Shown here: piece by piece, positions 26,169 through 35,107 of the stretch
How the letters are laid out: each line of letters starts with the position of its first letter
How positions within the stretch are numbered: the stretch's first letter is position 1
Assembly (NCBI GenBank): GCA_964480365.1
Contig: CAYZPM010000017.1
Coordinates: forward strand, 13,382 to 77,381
Source of the DNA: CAIQPV01 sp964480365
Lineage (GTDB): Bacteria > Pseudomonadota > Gammaproteobacteria > Burkholderiales > Gallionellaceae
DNA: 64,000 bases
Direction of reading: 5' to 3'
Made by a program: the position numbers and the translations under genes
The notes under the pieces: model-generated
What the model was told of the DNA's origin: nothing
The model's database searches: none
Seen by the model: the letters and a program-made list of their open reading frames with translations, nothing else

Positions 26169-26537
26169 ATGAACTCACATGCCAACATCCATATTCTGAA
26201 AGATGCGAAAGGCGAACCCGCCTTCGCCGTGCTCCCTTACGCTGACTACTTAAGTCTCACTAGGCAAGGGGCTTCGAACGCTACCAATTCTGTAGTTGGC
26301 AAAGTTATTAACACGGATATGAAGTCTATCCGCGATTGGCGCTTACATTTTGGATTCACCCAACTAGACATGGCGCTCCGCCTTGGCATTTCGCGAAACG
26401 CCTTCACGCATTATGAAGTGAATGCCCCAATAAAGAGATCCACGCGCGAAAAAATTGCTGGGGCATTAGGGGTTGCACCGGAGAAAATTGATTTCTCAAA
26501 AGGGGTTCCGCCACTCCTGCCAGATAGTGATGCATGA
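26169..26537 (+). CDS. XRE-type helix-turn-helix regulator with a Phd-like N terminus
   Basis: 122 residues. The first about 35 residues (HILKDAKGEPAFAVLPYADY) look like the start of Phd/YefM-type antitoxins, and the C-terminal part is an XRE DNA-binding domain (WRLHFGFTQLDMALRLGISR, then NAFTHYE). The arrangement suits an antitoxin or self-regulator, but no toxin gene is adjacent; the next gene is jetD on the opposite strand. Confidence 0.72.
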   Translation: MNSHANIHILKDAKGEPAFAVLPYADYLSLTRQGASNATNSVVGKVINTDMKSIRDWRLHFGFTQLDMALRLGISRNAFTHYEVNAPIKRSTREKIAGALGVAPEKIDFSKGVPPLLPDSDA

Positions 26538-26711
26538 TAACTTTCATCGCATGCAGCGCAGAATAAAAAACTGTACGCATAAAGTTAAATCGCGTTTGCC
26601 CGCGCTAATTCTCCGTCTGATCAAGTGCCACTTGTTGACGTAAAATAAAGTTGTATAGTGAAGCTGTGAGCATAAAAGCAAAATTCTTCCTGTTCACGAC
26701 TGTCTCAATTT

Positions 26712-27884
26712 TCATGCCAAACTTTCCTGCTCAACCGTGAACTTGGCCGCAGCAATAGCCTCACCAATAGAAGCCCACCCGGCAGCCGTGGCAAAGTGCA
26801 CCATCTTACTTACGGTGTTCGCACTTGCAGGGCGTCTATGCTCGACAGGGATATTTTTAGGGTGCATTTTCCACGCCTTAATGACATGGCCTGCTTTAAT
26901 CGCTTCCTTGGCCAATACCGAGGCAATTCTGAATCCTCCCTCGTCAATATCTCCCCAGTGATAGACTGGAACGTCGGTTGGCAGGTCTTTCAGTATTCTG
27001 GCGTACATTGCTCGCCATGGTGGATTGGGCATGCCGGCGGTGTAGATTAGTAATACATCCTCATCGCAACGGCGAAGCGCTTCGCTATGAAAAGTCGTCG
27101 GATTCTCAATGGTCATCACCAAGGATGGCTTGCTTGCAAGCCGTTTGATGGCCAATGCAGGCAGTCCTGCGTAAGGAGCGTCAAGATAGGCCGTGACTCT
27201 TTCTCGCTCGATGATGACCTTCCCTGCCATCCTGACTGGATGCTCCTCGCGCAACAAGCCGATCTCCCCCCATACTTCAGAAGGTGGTCTGTTCTCTGCA
27301 TCAACGTCGCCAGCTAGCAATACATCGATCGGGGCAGCCAGTTTCTTGATGCGTTTAGTGTCCTTGAAAAGTTTTCCGCTTGCCTCATTGATGGGTAAGG
27401 AAATCACTCCAGGAGCCAGATTCTCTTTTGCGAAATCGATCACCCGAACAGCGTCTACCCAATCTTGAGCATCTGCTGCAGTAAAAGTCCTGACAGACCG
27501 GAGTTGCTCCCATTGGCGTAGTACTTCACCAAGAACCGGAAAGCGCTCAATCAATGGTGCCAAAAGTCCTTTAGCATTGGCTAACAAAACTTCTGCGGGC
27601 ACCTTGCCCAAAAAATCGGCCAGCAAATTGCTGTCGGCAAGCTCGACCCTTTTGATAAAACCCTCCTCAACGCCACGATCTCCAATAACGATATTGATCG
27701 CACGAGCCGCACTGGCTGCTTGCATGAATGTCTCAAAGTCCTCTTTCGCCTGAAGAGATCTGCATGAATGATATTCGGCAAAATTTGATTTTGTGAGTAC
27801 TGGTGGACGAGTGCGTCTTCCCGCCGCAGCCTTCTCAGCATCGGCAAGTAATTTTTCAAGCAGTGATCGCGCGAGTTGATCCAT
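26712..27884 (-). CDS. jetD: Wadjet nuclease subunit JetD
   Basis: 390 residues. The C-terminal Toprim-like domain has the hallmark VYHWGDIDEGGFRIAS (about residues 307-322), whose acidic residues bind metal for plasmid cleavage; an upstream DUF3322/DUF2220-type region is consistent. In the system JetABC extrudes DNA loops and JetD cuts small circular DNA. The start overlaps the jetC stop by one base pair set (TGATG). Last gene of the WYL-jetA-jetB-jetC-jetD unit. Confidence 0.9.
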   Translation of the reverse strand: MDQLARSLLEKLLADAEKAAAGRRTRPPVLTKSNFAEYHSCRSLQAKEDFETFMQAASAARAINIVIGDRGVEEGFIKRVELADSNLLADFLGKVPAEVLLANAKGLLAPLIERFPVLGEVLRQWEQLRSVRTFTAADAQDWVDAVRVIDFAKENLAPGVISLPINEASGKLFKDTKRIKKLAAPIDVLLAGDVDAENRPPSEVWGEIGLLREEHPVRMAGKVIIERERVTAYLDAPYAGLPALAIKRLASKPSLVMTIENPTTFHSEALRRCDEDVLLIYTAGMPNPPWRAMYARILKDLPTDVPVYHWGDIDEGGFRIASVLAKEAIKAGHVIKAWKMHPKNIPVEHRRPASANTVSKMVHFATAAGWASIGEAIAAAKFTVEQESLA

Positions 27885-30800
27885 CAGGCTACCGCTCCCG
27901 ACCCTGTTTTTATCCTTGATGCTCTAATAGCTGCCAGTTCCTGGGCGACAAGCTCTTCGTTGAATTCAGATAGGTCGCTCCTGAACATTTCTCGGTCGAG
28001 TTCGGAGACGTCATGACCCTGTATCATCATGGTGCTGTTTTCCGCGTCGCGGAAGATGTCGTAGTAGCGATGCAGGAACGCCGTCAAAGTTCCGAGGTTA
28101 TCTCCCGGACTGGCCATGAATAGCTGAAGGCCAAGCTGCTCCAGATAACGCATGGTGGCAACGATATTGGCCGCATCCATTTTGTTGAATGCTTCATCTA
28201 GCAGGATCAATCGAATCCCGTCTGTGTTGCCACTATCCAAACGATATGCCGATGCCAGCGCAGCACCGGCGATTACATAAAGCGGAGCGCGATGTTCACC
28301 TCCAGAGCCTGTTCCAAGACGCTTGCTGAGACTGCCGACAATACTGGTCGCCTTGGTCAAGGAGTCCTCACGAAGTATCTCGATATCAAATTCAAAGAAT
28401 TCCCTGTAGTCGTCTAGGGGACTTGAAACACCAGCGACGCCGGGTGCGATCTTGTCGTCGAGCAATTGACGGAATTCCTCTGGCATTTGCCCCGCATCAC
28501 CAAGCAAATCACCAGTTGGCCCGTAGGCTGCAATATCCTGCACGAACTTCAACAAATTCTTAAGTTGAGGCCGTACAACTCTTTTGAAATGATATCGCTC
28601 TCCATTGGAAAATACAGGACATGTGCTAAGAACCTGATTCAAGCGGTTCATGGCATTATTCAGGTGGTCGATGTTATTGTTTAGCGCAATCGCCACGTCA
28701 GTGCGGAATGTTTCCTGAGATGTTCTGAAAGCTTCTTTCATTTGCTCCTCAAACTCGCTCAGCTCTGTGTCGCGAAGGCGTTTGAGAAGTGCGTTAACCC
28801 ACTCATATTCATTGCGCCAATCATCTGCCTTTACCGATCCCTGTTCGCGATATTTTTCCTTGAAAGTTCCTAACGCAGTAGACCCACGGGTGATGGCGTT
28901 ATTCATCGCCTTCATGGAGTCGCCCTCTTGACGGGAACAGTGTTCCTTCATCTCTTGATATTGGTCACCATACTTTTTCAGCAGTGCATCCCATTGATCA
29001 GAAGCATACTCACAGTCATAATCCTTATTGTCGGTAACGGCACACGCGTTAGCCGCCACCGAGTCCATTTCTCTAGTCACGAACAGCTCACGTTGGATGC
29101 AGACCTTGTGTTTGGCGTCCGCTGTGCCGATGCCAAGCTGCAACTGATCCATGTTAAGCCTGATCGCTTGCGCCTTTTCATTCCATGACTTCTCAAGCTC
29201 ACCAAGTCGGACATACTCGGTGGCGGCTGAACTATTCAATCGTTGACTAAAACTAATTGCGGTATTTCTTGCCGCATGCATTTCATCGCATGCGTCCAGC
29301 ATGTGTTTTAATACAATGGATTCGTTGGAAATATTCCCAAGGTTGTCTACCAATTTCTTGATTTCATTTTGCTGCGATATAAGCTTGCGGATACTTTCTT
29401 TCAGGACGAGAATTTCTTTCGACAGCGTCTCTTTCTGACTGTTGTCACCGCCTCCGATTTTTAGAGACCCTTTGGTTATTGGCTTTATACGGTCATATTC
29501 GCCGGACTGAACGATCATTCCGTCCTGCGTCAAAGAACGCTGACTGGCCAACGCTTCAGCATCAGTTGTTGCCCGTAACATGCCGCCAAAACGTTTGCGT
29601 AGATACGATACTGCCGCCAAATGATCGCCATCAATCAACTCGGCTACCGTTCCAGCTCCAGAAGCCACCGCGTTCTGCTTGCTTGCCGCAACGATCTTCG
29701 CGCCATAGATCGCACGAGGGCCAGTAAGTCCACGATAAATGCTGAAGGCGGGATTCTCTTCATTCCGTTCAACCAGCAACGCTTCAATATTGCGACCAAG
29801 ATAGGCTTCGATGATAGGCTGCCATTCCGGATCAGCGATCCTGACCAAATCGCATACGGGTGTTGGATGCAAACCGTTGTTCCTCAATTCAGCCATCAAG
29901 CGTTCTGTTTCAGGGCTTAACCTGGATCGCCCTTCTTGAACTCTTTGCATGGCACTTTCGCTTATAACGAGTGTGGCCTCCGCGTCTGCCAATGATCTAG
30001 CGACACCCATGCTGACGCTAAATAGTTCGCTCACTGCAAGCGATGCTTCTTTCATCGATGGCTTTAGGACAGCCGATAGCTGTTCTTTGCTCATCTCGTG
30101 CGCAGATGGCAAAGCTGAATCAATCGACTTTACGACAGCGTTGATTGCCGGAGCATTGTCTTTCAGGTGTGCCGAATTTGCCGCTTCACTCAACGTATGG
30201 CGAATCAACTTTAAATTGCCAAGAATATCCCGTGACTTCTTGTCTGCCTCTTCTGTCGCCTTGGTAATGTCGCGCTGAAGTTCGCCATGTTCCTTATGTG
30301 CAGGATGACTAATCCTTAGCTCGCGATTCTGCCTTTCTTGATTATCCGCATACTGCCAGTCGTCACTTGCCTGCTCACGCACTTTAGTTAGCGATGCAAG
30401 CTCTTGTTCGGCGGCCTCTTTGGCTTCTATCGCTCGATCAAGATTGACAATAGCTTCCTCTCGGGCGACGAGGCAAGCTAAACCGCTCCATGTCGTTGCG
30501 CGAACGGATGAAGCAGCCGCCTTACAAAACTCGGCAGCAACTTTTTCTCCGTCTTCAATCTTTGTTTTGACCTGAGCAATCATTTGAGCAAGTCTGCGGA
30601 ATGATTCGGTCACTTCCTTGAACTTCTGAATATTTGTTGGCCTGGCTTCAAGAACATCACTACGGACGATGCTATCAATGGATTTATCAAACCGCATCCT
30701 CAGCGCAAACCTGAATGCACTCTTGAAAGCTTCAAAAGAAGGTGCCCCGCCGGATCCGCGTAGTGCAAGCAGCGCCGCTTTAATATATCGCTCTGAATCC

Positions 30801-31315
30801 GCAAAGAACGGATCCTCTCCCGACACTTTTGACCTCTCGACCAATTGATGGCGGAAAGTTTCCCATGCGCGCGGGCGTTCCTCGTTATCGATGATTTCCA
30901 AATGATCTTGCATCGCAAGCTCAATGCCGGGGACGATATAACGCCCCCGAACCTCATGCCCGTCTGTATCAACTGAGGCATAAAGGCAAATCCCCATTGA
31001 GGTAGGTTCTTTTGTCACCGAGTCGCGCCACACCAAAGTGATGTAGGTTGTCGCGTTATCCCGAGCACGCTTTGTTTCGTCATGCATGCCAAGACAGTAA
31101 GAGCCAATTGTTCTGGTTGTAGTCCGCTCATCTGCCTGCGCATTAAGGCTTACAAGACGAGCATTCGCCCCAAACATGGCGATCTGTACAGCATCGACCA
31201 ACGAGCTTTTCCCACTCGCATTCGGGCCGAAAATGCCGGTGATATCCTTCAAGCGAACATCCTGCTTTTCGAACAGGAAGAATTGCACAAGCTTGATGCT
31301 CTCAAGATATTTCAT
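27884..31315 (-). CDS. jetC: Wadjet SMC-like ATPase JetC
   Basis: 1143 residues. Walker A GIFGPNASGKSS lies at about 28-39, two long coiled-coil arms surround a hinge near 470-560, and the C-terminal head has GSGGEHRAP (from about 1003) and Walker B LILLDEAFNKMD (about 1034-1045). This is the layout of MukB/MksB-like SMC motors that extrude DNA loops. The start overlaps the jetB stop by 4 bp (ATGA). Confidence 0.93.
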   Translation of the reverse strand: MKYLESIKLVQFFLFEKQDVRLKDITGIFGPNASGKSSLVDAVQIAMFGANARLVSLNAQADERTTTRTIGSYCLGMHDETKRARDNATTYITLVWRDSVTKEPTSMGICLYASVDTDGHEVRGRYIVPGIELAMQDHLEIIDNEERPRAWETFRHQLVERSKVSGEDPFFADSERYIKAALLALRGSGGAPSFEAFKSAFRFALRMRFDKSIDSIVRSDVLEARPTNIQKFKEVTESFRRLAQMIAQVKTKIEDGEKVAAEFCKAAASSVRATTWSGLACLVAREEAIVNLDRAIEAKEAAEQELASLTKVREQASDDWQYADNQERQNRELRISHPAHKEHGELQRDITKATEEADKKSRDILGNLKLIRHTLSEAANSAHLKDNAPAINAVVKSIDSALPSAHEMSKEQLSAVLKPSMKEASLAVSELFSVSMGVARSLADAEATLVISESAMQRVQEGRSRLSPETERLMAELRNNGLHPTPVCDLVRIADPEWQPIIEAYLGRNIEALLVERNEENPAFSIYRGLTGPRAIYGAKIVAASKQNAVASGAGTVAELIDGDHLAAVSYLRKRFGGMLRATTDAEALASQRSLTQDGMIVQSGEYDRIKPITKGSLKIGGGDNSQKETLSKEILVLKESIRKLISQQNEIKKLVDNLGNISNESIVLKHMLDACDEMHAARNTAISFSQRLNSSAATEYVRLGELEKSWNEKAQAIRLNMDQLQLGIGTADAKHKVCIQRELFVTREMDSVAANACAVTDNKDYDCEYASDQWDALLKKYGDQYQEMKEHCSRQEGDSMKAMNNAITRGSTALGTFKEKYREQGSVKADDWRNEYEWVNALLKRLRDTELSEFEEQMKEAFRTSQETFRTDVAIALNNNIDHLNNAMNRLNQVLSTCPVFSNGERYHFKRVVRPQLKNLLKFVQDIAAYGPTGDLLGDAGQMPEEFRQLLDDKIAPGVAGVSSPLDDYREFFEFDIEILREDSLTKATSIVGSLSKRLGTGSGGEHRAPLYVIAGAALASAYRLDSGNTDGIRLILLDEAFNKMDAANIVATMRYLEQLGLQLFMASPGDNLGTLTAFLHRYYDIFRDAENSTMMIQGHDVSELDREMFRSDLSEFNEELVAQELAAIRASRIKTGSGAVA

Positions 31316-31968
31316 GCTGCCACCTCATCTGGCTCTGGTTCATTATTCGCGGTATCTTTAACTGCTTTGTTTTGTGCCCAATGTCCCAATCGTTGAAGGG
31401 CTGCCTCGCCGAGAACATCGACAATTGCCGGGCGAATCAGCACATATAGCTGTGAATCAGCGTCTCTATCCATCTCATCAAGATTCTGTTCGTCCGCCAT
31501 CTTGGCGATGCCCCATCTCTTGAATTGCCTCAACAACGCGTCAAATTCCATCTTTGACGGAAGCTCGCGCCCAGTCTCAAGGCGATATTTTTCTTCCAGT
31601 TCAACCAGATCGCAAAGCACTTCCCCGTTATCGTTCAATTGCCCTGCCCGTGCAGATTCATCATAAAGACTGCGAAGCACAAGTGCGAGCAACGTTTGCG
31701 TTACCGAAGCTGTGCCGCTTTTCGCATGCCTTGGTTTGGCGTAGACATATCTCAGCAGCGTGTTCACCATCACCTCGATTCCGAGAGGTTCGAGCGCACG
31801 CTCGAAATCTTTCGTATAACGCTCAACAAGCCAATATGCGACGCGGCTGTGTTTGTCAGTGTGGTAAAGGACTTGCTCTGAAACCAGCCTGTAGGCAGCA
31901 GTTTCAAATTCATCGGCAGTATTCTGCCCTTCAGTTCGCGCTGCCGATGCCTCCCAATAGATGCTCAT
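31312..31968 (-). CDS. jetB: Wadjet kleisin-associated subunit JetB
   Basis: 218 residues. A winged-helix, MukE-like small subunit of DUF4194 type: the sequence VYAKPRHAKSGTASVTQTLLALVLRSLYDE and the acidic SDWGI-like block (FDALLRQFKRWGIAKM) with a C-terminal LYVLIRPAI fit the family. It bridges JetA to the SMC heads. Three bases separate it from jetA, and it overlaps jetC. Confidence 0.87.
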   Translation of the reverse strand: MSIYWEASAARTEGQNTADEFETAAYRLVSEQVLYHTDKHSRVAYWLVERYTKDFERALEPLGIEVMVNTLLRYVYAKPRHAKSGTASVTQTLLALVLRSLYDESARAGQLNDNGEVLCDLVELEEKYRLETGRELPSKMEFDALLRQFKRWGIAKMADEQNLDEMDRDADSQLYVLIRPAIVDVLGEAALQRLGHWAQNKAVKDTANNEPEPDEVAA

Positions 31969-31971
31969 TTG

Positions 31972-33438
31972 TTACTCCGGTTTGGTAGTCGTTTTTCGGG
32001 TCACAACAGTGAATGGAGCTGAAGAAATATGCTCATGCGGTGTTTCAGGTTCATCCTTGATAACAACCCTGAATCCCCTTGTCATCGCAAGCGCGTCCAT
32101 GCGCATCTTTCTACTTTTTGCGCTCATTTGAAGACTCAGCGCGGATAACGTCTGATACATACGAACATCTGAAATGCTGCTGATTTTCAAGCCCTCGTTG
32201 CCGATTGAATCTTTGCCGTCAAGTTGGGTTCCAGCATAAGCCGAGAGCTTCAAGGGTGTGACGGTGCGATTATTTCTTGCGCGCAACCTGATCTCTTTTC
32301 TTGCCATCTGTTCATCTGAAACAACTGTTTTCCGGAGCGAAGATGGCGCTGAGTGCTCTACGGCCTTCCTGGGTTCAGCAAGCCTGTCTTCGCAGATCAT
32401 TTCGCTGGGAGCAAAGGGATCGGCCATTAATGGATCGCCGCATTCCAATATCGATTGGATCGCCAGCTTGACCATATAATCAGTCGGCATTAACGAGCGC
32501 AAACGATAATCAAGGAATGCAAACGCACGTTTGTTCGCCCTCCTGATTTCATCATCAAGACGATCGAGATACTCATCTATTCTCTGAAGCTCGGATAGGC
32601 GATAAATATCTTTCTCGAACAGACGCTCGGCTTTTTGAGGGTCGCCCGGACTGCGCTTGGCCTCATACCAGGCGATTAATCGATTCCGATGCTCATTAGA
32701 TTCCCGGATGTCCTCGATTCTGGAAAGAATCTGCCCGCGCTTGGAAAGAGGGTGCTCACTTGTTCGCAACTCACGATAGTCGCCGATAAAAACACGCTCG
32801 ATATAATCATTGAAAAATCGCTGCACATACTGGGAAGTCGTAATATTCTGGTGCAGAGACTCCATAATATCCCGGATGTTGGTGCCTGTATTCCGCACAT
32901 GCTCCAAAAGATTCCGGGCCTGCTCCGCCGCTTCAGCAAGGGAGTCACCGGAAGCCTTTCCATCAATAACCATCTGAAGGTTCGCATCAATTGAACGGAT
33001 CTTTCCCGACACGAAGACGGGGCCGGTTTCAGCAAAAGACACCAGCATCGTCAGGAATTGACTGACAGTGGGTTGCATAGTGACATTTTTTCCAAATCGA
33101 GGATTGTCTATACGGAACCATCCGCACTCACGAAAACGGTTGAAAATTATTGCCGCACGTTGCTCTATCGGCGTTTCCGGGACGCATAAATCCTCATCGT
33201 CCCATGCTTCTTGCAATTCAAGCGCATCAACGATGTCTTGAATGATGACTCGGGTGGAGAACCCGCGACTTGGTGGCAAGGGGGCGTCAGGGCCAAACCG
33301 TCGTTCATGAAGGCGACAAAGCAATGCCCAGTATCGATGGCGGTTAATAGACGCAAGCGGTTTAAAAAGGCTATCCGGAAGCCTGTTAAACAACAATGAT
33401 GCCGCAGAGGAAGAGTTGTTTAGCTCGGAAATAGCCAT
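31972..33438 (-). CDS. jetA: Wadjet kleisin subunit JetA
   Basis: 488 residues from MAISELNNSSS. This start follows AAGGAAAT, whereas the in-frame ATG at 33462 does not. The N terminus (LLFNRLPDSLFKPLASINRHRYW) resembles the JetA family recalled as DUF5716, which would place the system in Wadjet type II rather than type I (DUF3375); the type is an inference. The middle is helical and the C terminus variable. It overlaps the end of the WYL regulator gene by 19 bp. Confidence 0.82.
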   Translation of the reverse strand: MAISELNNSSSAASLLFNRLPDSLFKPLASINRHRYWALLCRLHERRFGPDAPLPPSRGFSTRVIIQDIVDALELQEAWDDEDLCVPETPIEQRAAIIFNRFRECGWFRIDNPRFGKNVTMQPTVSQFLTMLVSFAETGPVFVSGKIRSIDANLQMVIDGKASGDSLAEAAEQARNLLEHVRNTGTNIRDIMESLHQNITTSQYVQRFFNDYIERVFIGDYRELRTSEHPLSKRGQILSRIEDIRESNEHRNRLIAWYEAKRSPGDPQKAERLFEKDIYRLSELQRIDEYLDRLDDEIRRANKRAFAFLDYRLRSLMPTDYMVKLAIQSILECGDPLMADPFAPSEMICEDRLAEPRKAVEHSAPSSLRKTVVSDEQMARKEIRLRARNNRTVTPLKLSAYAGTQLDGKDSIGNEGLKISSISDVRMYQTLSALSLQMSAKSRKMRMDALAMTRGFRVVIKDEPETPHEHISSAPFTVVTRKTTTKPE

Positions 33439-34259
33439 TTTTTTATTTCCTTGATATTCCAAACCGCCAATTGGTATTCAGGCGGGCGTTGAGTTTTAAC
33501 ATCAACAGCAGCTCGAACATCTTGTATGAAATAGTTTACCAGCGGGCCACGGCAAGTGGTTACGCGTGCGGCGGTGTCTTTGAAGTATTCGAAACGGATG
33601 AGTGATTCCTGCTCCGGACTCAAATCTGGATGGGCTATTAACCCAACCTGCACTTCGGTCATCCAGTCTTTGTCATCCTCCATCAGAGCCCCTGAAGGCT
33701 GGTCAAGAAGCTTTGCATTTGTGATACGCCCCAGTGTGTAATCGCGGAACTGCTTGTTCAGATCACAATACGCCCTGGCATGCCAGCGCCGACCCGCGCG
33801 AACGATGCTATGCGGCGAAATGATTCGCTTATGAGGCTTCGGCTCACGCATTGAGCAATAAGTTATTTCTACCGCACGCTTTGATCTGGAAGCACTTGAG
33901 AGAACCGCAAAAACTTGAGGATTAGGCATTGTGATATCAGGAAAGGCTGCGACAACCACTTGCTGACTGTCAGCATCCATAGCGGATGGCAATCCAACAA
34001 GAGTAAGGTACTGGGCAAGCGAACTGGCGTTTCCCAGTATTTTGTCGCGGTAAAATTCCGGAGTCGCATCAAAGCTGCGGGTTATTCTGTTCCAGCCAGT
34101 CCAGAGAGGCTGGAATTCTCGAAATTCTCTAAGCCACTGGCTTGCTCTTATGGAACTAAGCCCAAGCAAATCCCTTAAGCGAGCATTTCCAACCTGCCCC
34201 TCCCATCTAAGCAGCAACTCCAACTGTCGCAATCTTTGCGTATCTGGTTTTTTTGCCAT
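33420..34259 (-). CDS. WYL-domain transcriptional regulator of the Wadjet operon
   Basis: About 279 residues from MAKKPDTQRLRQ. The N-terminal winged helix (LRQLELLLRWEGQVGNARLRD) and the WYL domain are visible: ITYCSMREPKPHKRIISPHS, then RRWHARAYCDLNKQFRDYTL, where HARAYC replaces the WYL core, and an acidic extension. WYL proteins are common regulators of defence islands and respond to nucleic-acid ligands. The gene leads the operon and overlaps jetA. Three 17-bp direct repeats lie just upstream (34281-34331). Confidence 0.88.
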   Translation of the reverse strand: MAKKPDTQRLRQLELLLRWEGQVGNARLRDLLGLSSIRASQWLREFREFQPLWTGWNRITRSFDATPEFYRDKILGNASSLAQYLTLVGLPSAMDADSQQVVVAAFPDITMPNPQVFAVLSSASRSKRAVEITYCSMREPKPHKRIISPHSIVRAGRRWHARAYCDLNKQFRDYTLGRITNAKLLDQPSGALMEDDKDWMTEVQVGLIAHPDLSPEQESLIRFEYFKDTAARVTTCRGPLVNYFIQDVRAAVDVKTQRPPEYQLAVWNIKEIKKWLFPS

Positions 34260-34280
34260 ACAGCGCCGTATCTTATGAAT

Positions 34281-34331
34281 AATTATATGATATGATAAAT
34301 TATATCTTATCATAAATTATATGTAATATTT
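34281..34331. promoter_or_regulatory. Three 17-bp direct repeats upstream of the WYL/Wadjet operon
   Basis: AATTATAT recurs at 34281, 34298 and 34315, exactly 17 bp apart, as AATTATATGATATGATA, AATTATATCTTATCATA and AATTATATGTAATATTT. An overlapping inverted repeat TGATAA-N8-TTATCA spans 34293-34312. The placement 22 bp before the WYL start suggests the operator of this regulator. Confidence 0.72.
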
Positions 34332-34567
34332 TTTGTATTAATTAAGCTGAGATAACCGCAAACCGACATCAGCAATGGGTTGTGCGCAACCTGTCACGAT
34401 GGACATCTTTCGGGCCGCATGTTTACAAGGTTGTCTGGCAGGGTAGAGAGCTTCGCATCACGACTTACCGCTTCAGACGGATTGAATTTGTATCCTGAGG
34501 TAGAACTTTATTAAGTTCCAACACCACTGCGTATTGCTAAATCTTTGGCGTGACACATACTCGATTT

Positions 34568-34798
34568 TTACCAAACTTTTTCAATATTCTTACCCGACGC
34601 TTACATAATACTTACGTGTTATGTTCCAGAGCCTTACTATATCCTTGCAGTAATATTACTTATTATTTACGCCTCACTCATCAAATACTTACCATGTTCT
34701 TACGAGAGATTTGCTCATAAGTTACATATTATTTATTTCTTGCTCGCTTAAATCTTACGTGTAATTTACATTTTATTTACAACAAATTTACAACACGG
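34568..34798. repeat. Array of TTAC spaced every 11 bp
   Basis: TTAC occurs at 34568, 34590, 34601, 34612, 34634, 34656, 34667, 34689, 34700, 34722, 34755, 34766, 34777 and 34788. All are in one phase of an 11-bp ladder of 21 positions. The seven other positions carry TTTC, GTTC, TTGC, TCAT, TTGC, TTAT and TCGC. The bases between are AT-rich and not conserved. This is the pattern of a site bound by a protein that polymerises along one face of the helix. It lies between the WYL gene and abiEi with no gene of its own. Confidence 0.85.
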
Positions 34799-35107
34799 CG
34801 GCCATCAATGGCTTGGGCAGGATGCTGGATGTACGGCTGTCGCCGTAATCCAGAGTTTCGCCCGCTAGGTCGCTTCGCGCCCGTCGCAGTCGACTCAGGG
34901 CTGCGCCCCGAGACCCTCACACTATATCTGCAACAACGCCCCAGTCTTGACGTTAAAGCCTTGCCTTATCCATCCTACCCCGCGAAGCGGGAGCCGTTAG
35001 CCTTGCAGTAATCCCTGCTGCTTACTTCATCTGAGTGACGAAAGCTTGCATCCAAAGCTTTCCGAGATTAACCTAGTCACTTATTTATAAGTAACGAGAT
35101 TAGTCTC
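34799..35107. other. Intergenic region between the TTAC array and abiEi
   Basis: A GC-rich patch (34800-35010) with an open frame 34808-35011 that has no ribosome site and no recognisable protein features, so I do not call it. It is followed by the abiEi leader with a small palindrome at 35079-35092 and direct repeats of GAGATTA at 35064 and 35096. Confidence 0.6.
35079..35092. promoter_or_regulatory. Palindrome in the abiEi leader
   Basis: ACTTA-TTTA-TAAGT, 16 bp before the abiEi start, flanked by GAGATTA direct repeats. AbiEi antitoxins repress their own promoters by binding inverted repeats, so this is a candidate operator. Confidence 0.45.

Noticed and set aside
34388..34498. Possible gene tail reading GPHVYKVVWQGRELRITTYR
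   Set aside because: Protein-like, but too short to support, with no start codon or match I can name.
34568..34798. CRISPR array or tandem repeat
   Set aside because: Only four bases per 11-bp step are conserved, so there is no repeat-spacer structure and no duplicated unit.
34808..35011. Short ORF between the TTAC array and abiEi
   Set aside because: No ribosome site, arginine/proline-rich translation of a GC-rich patch, and no recognisable motif.
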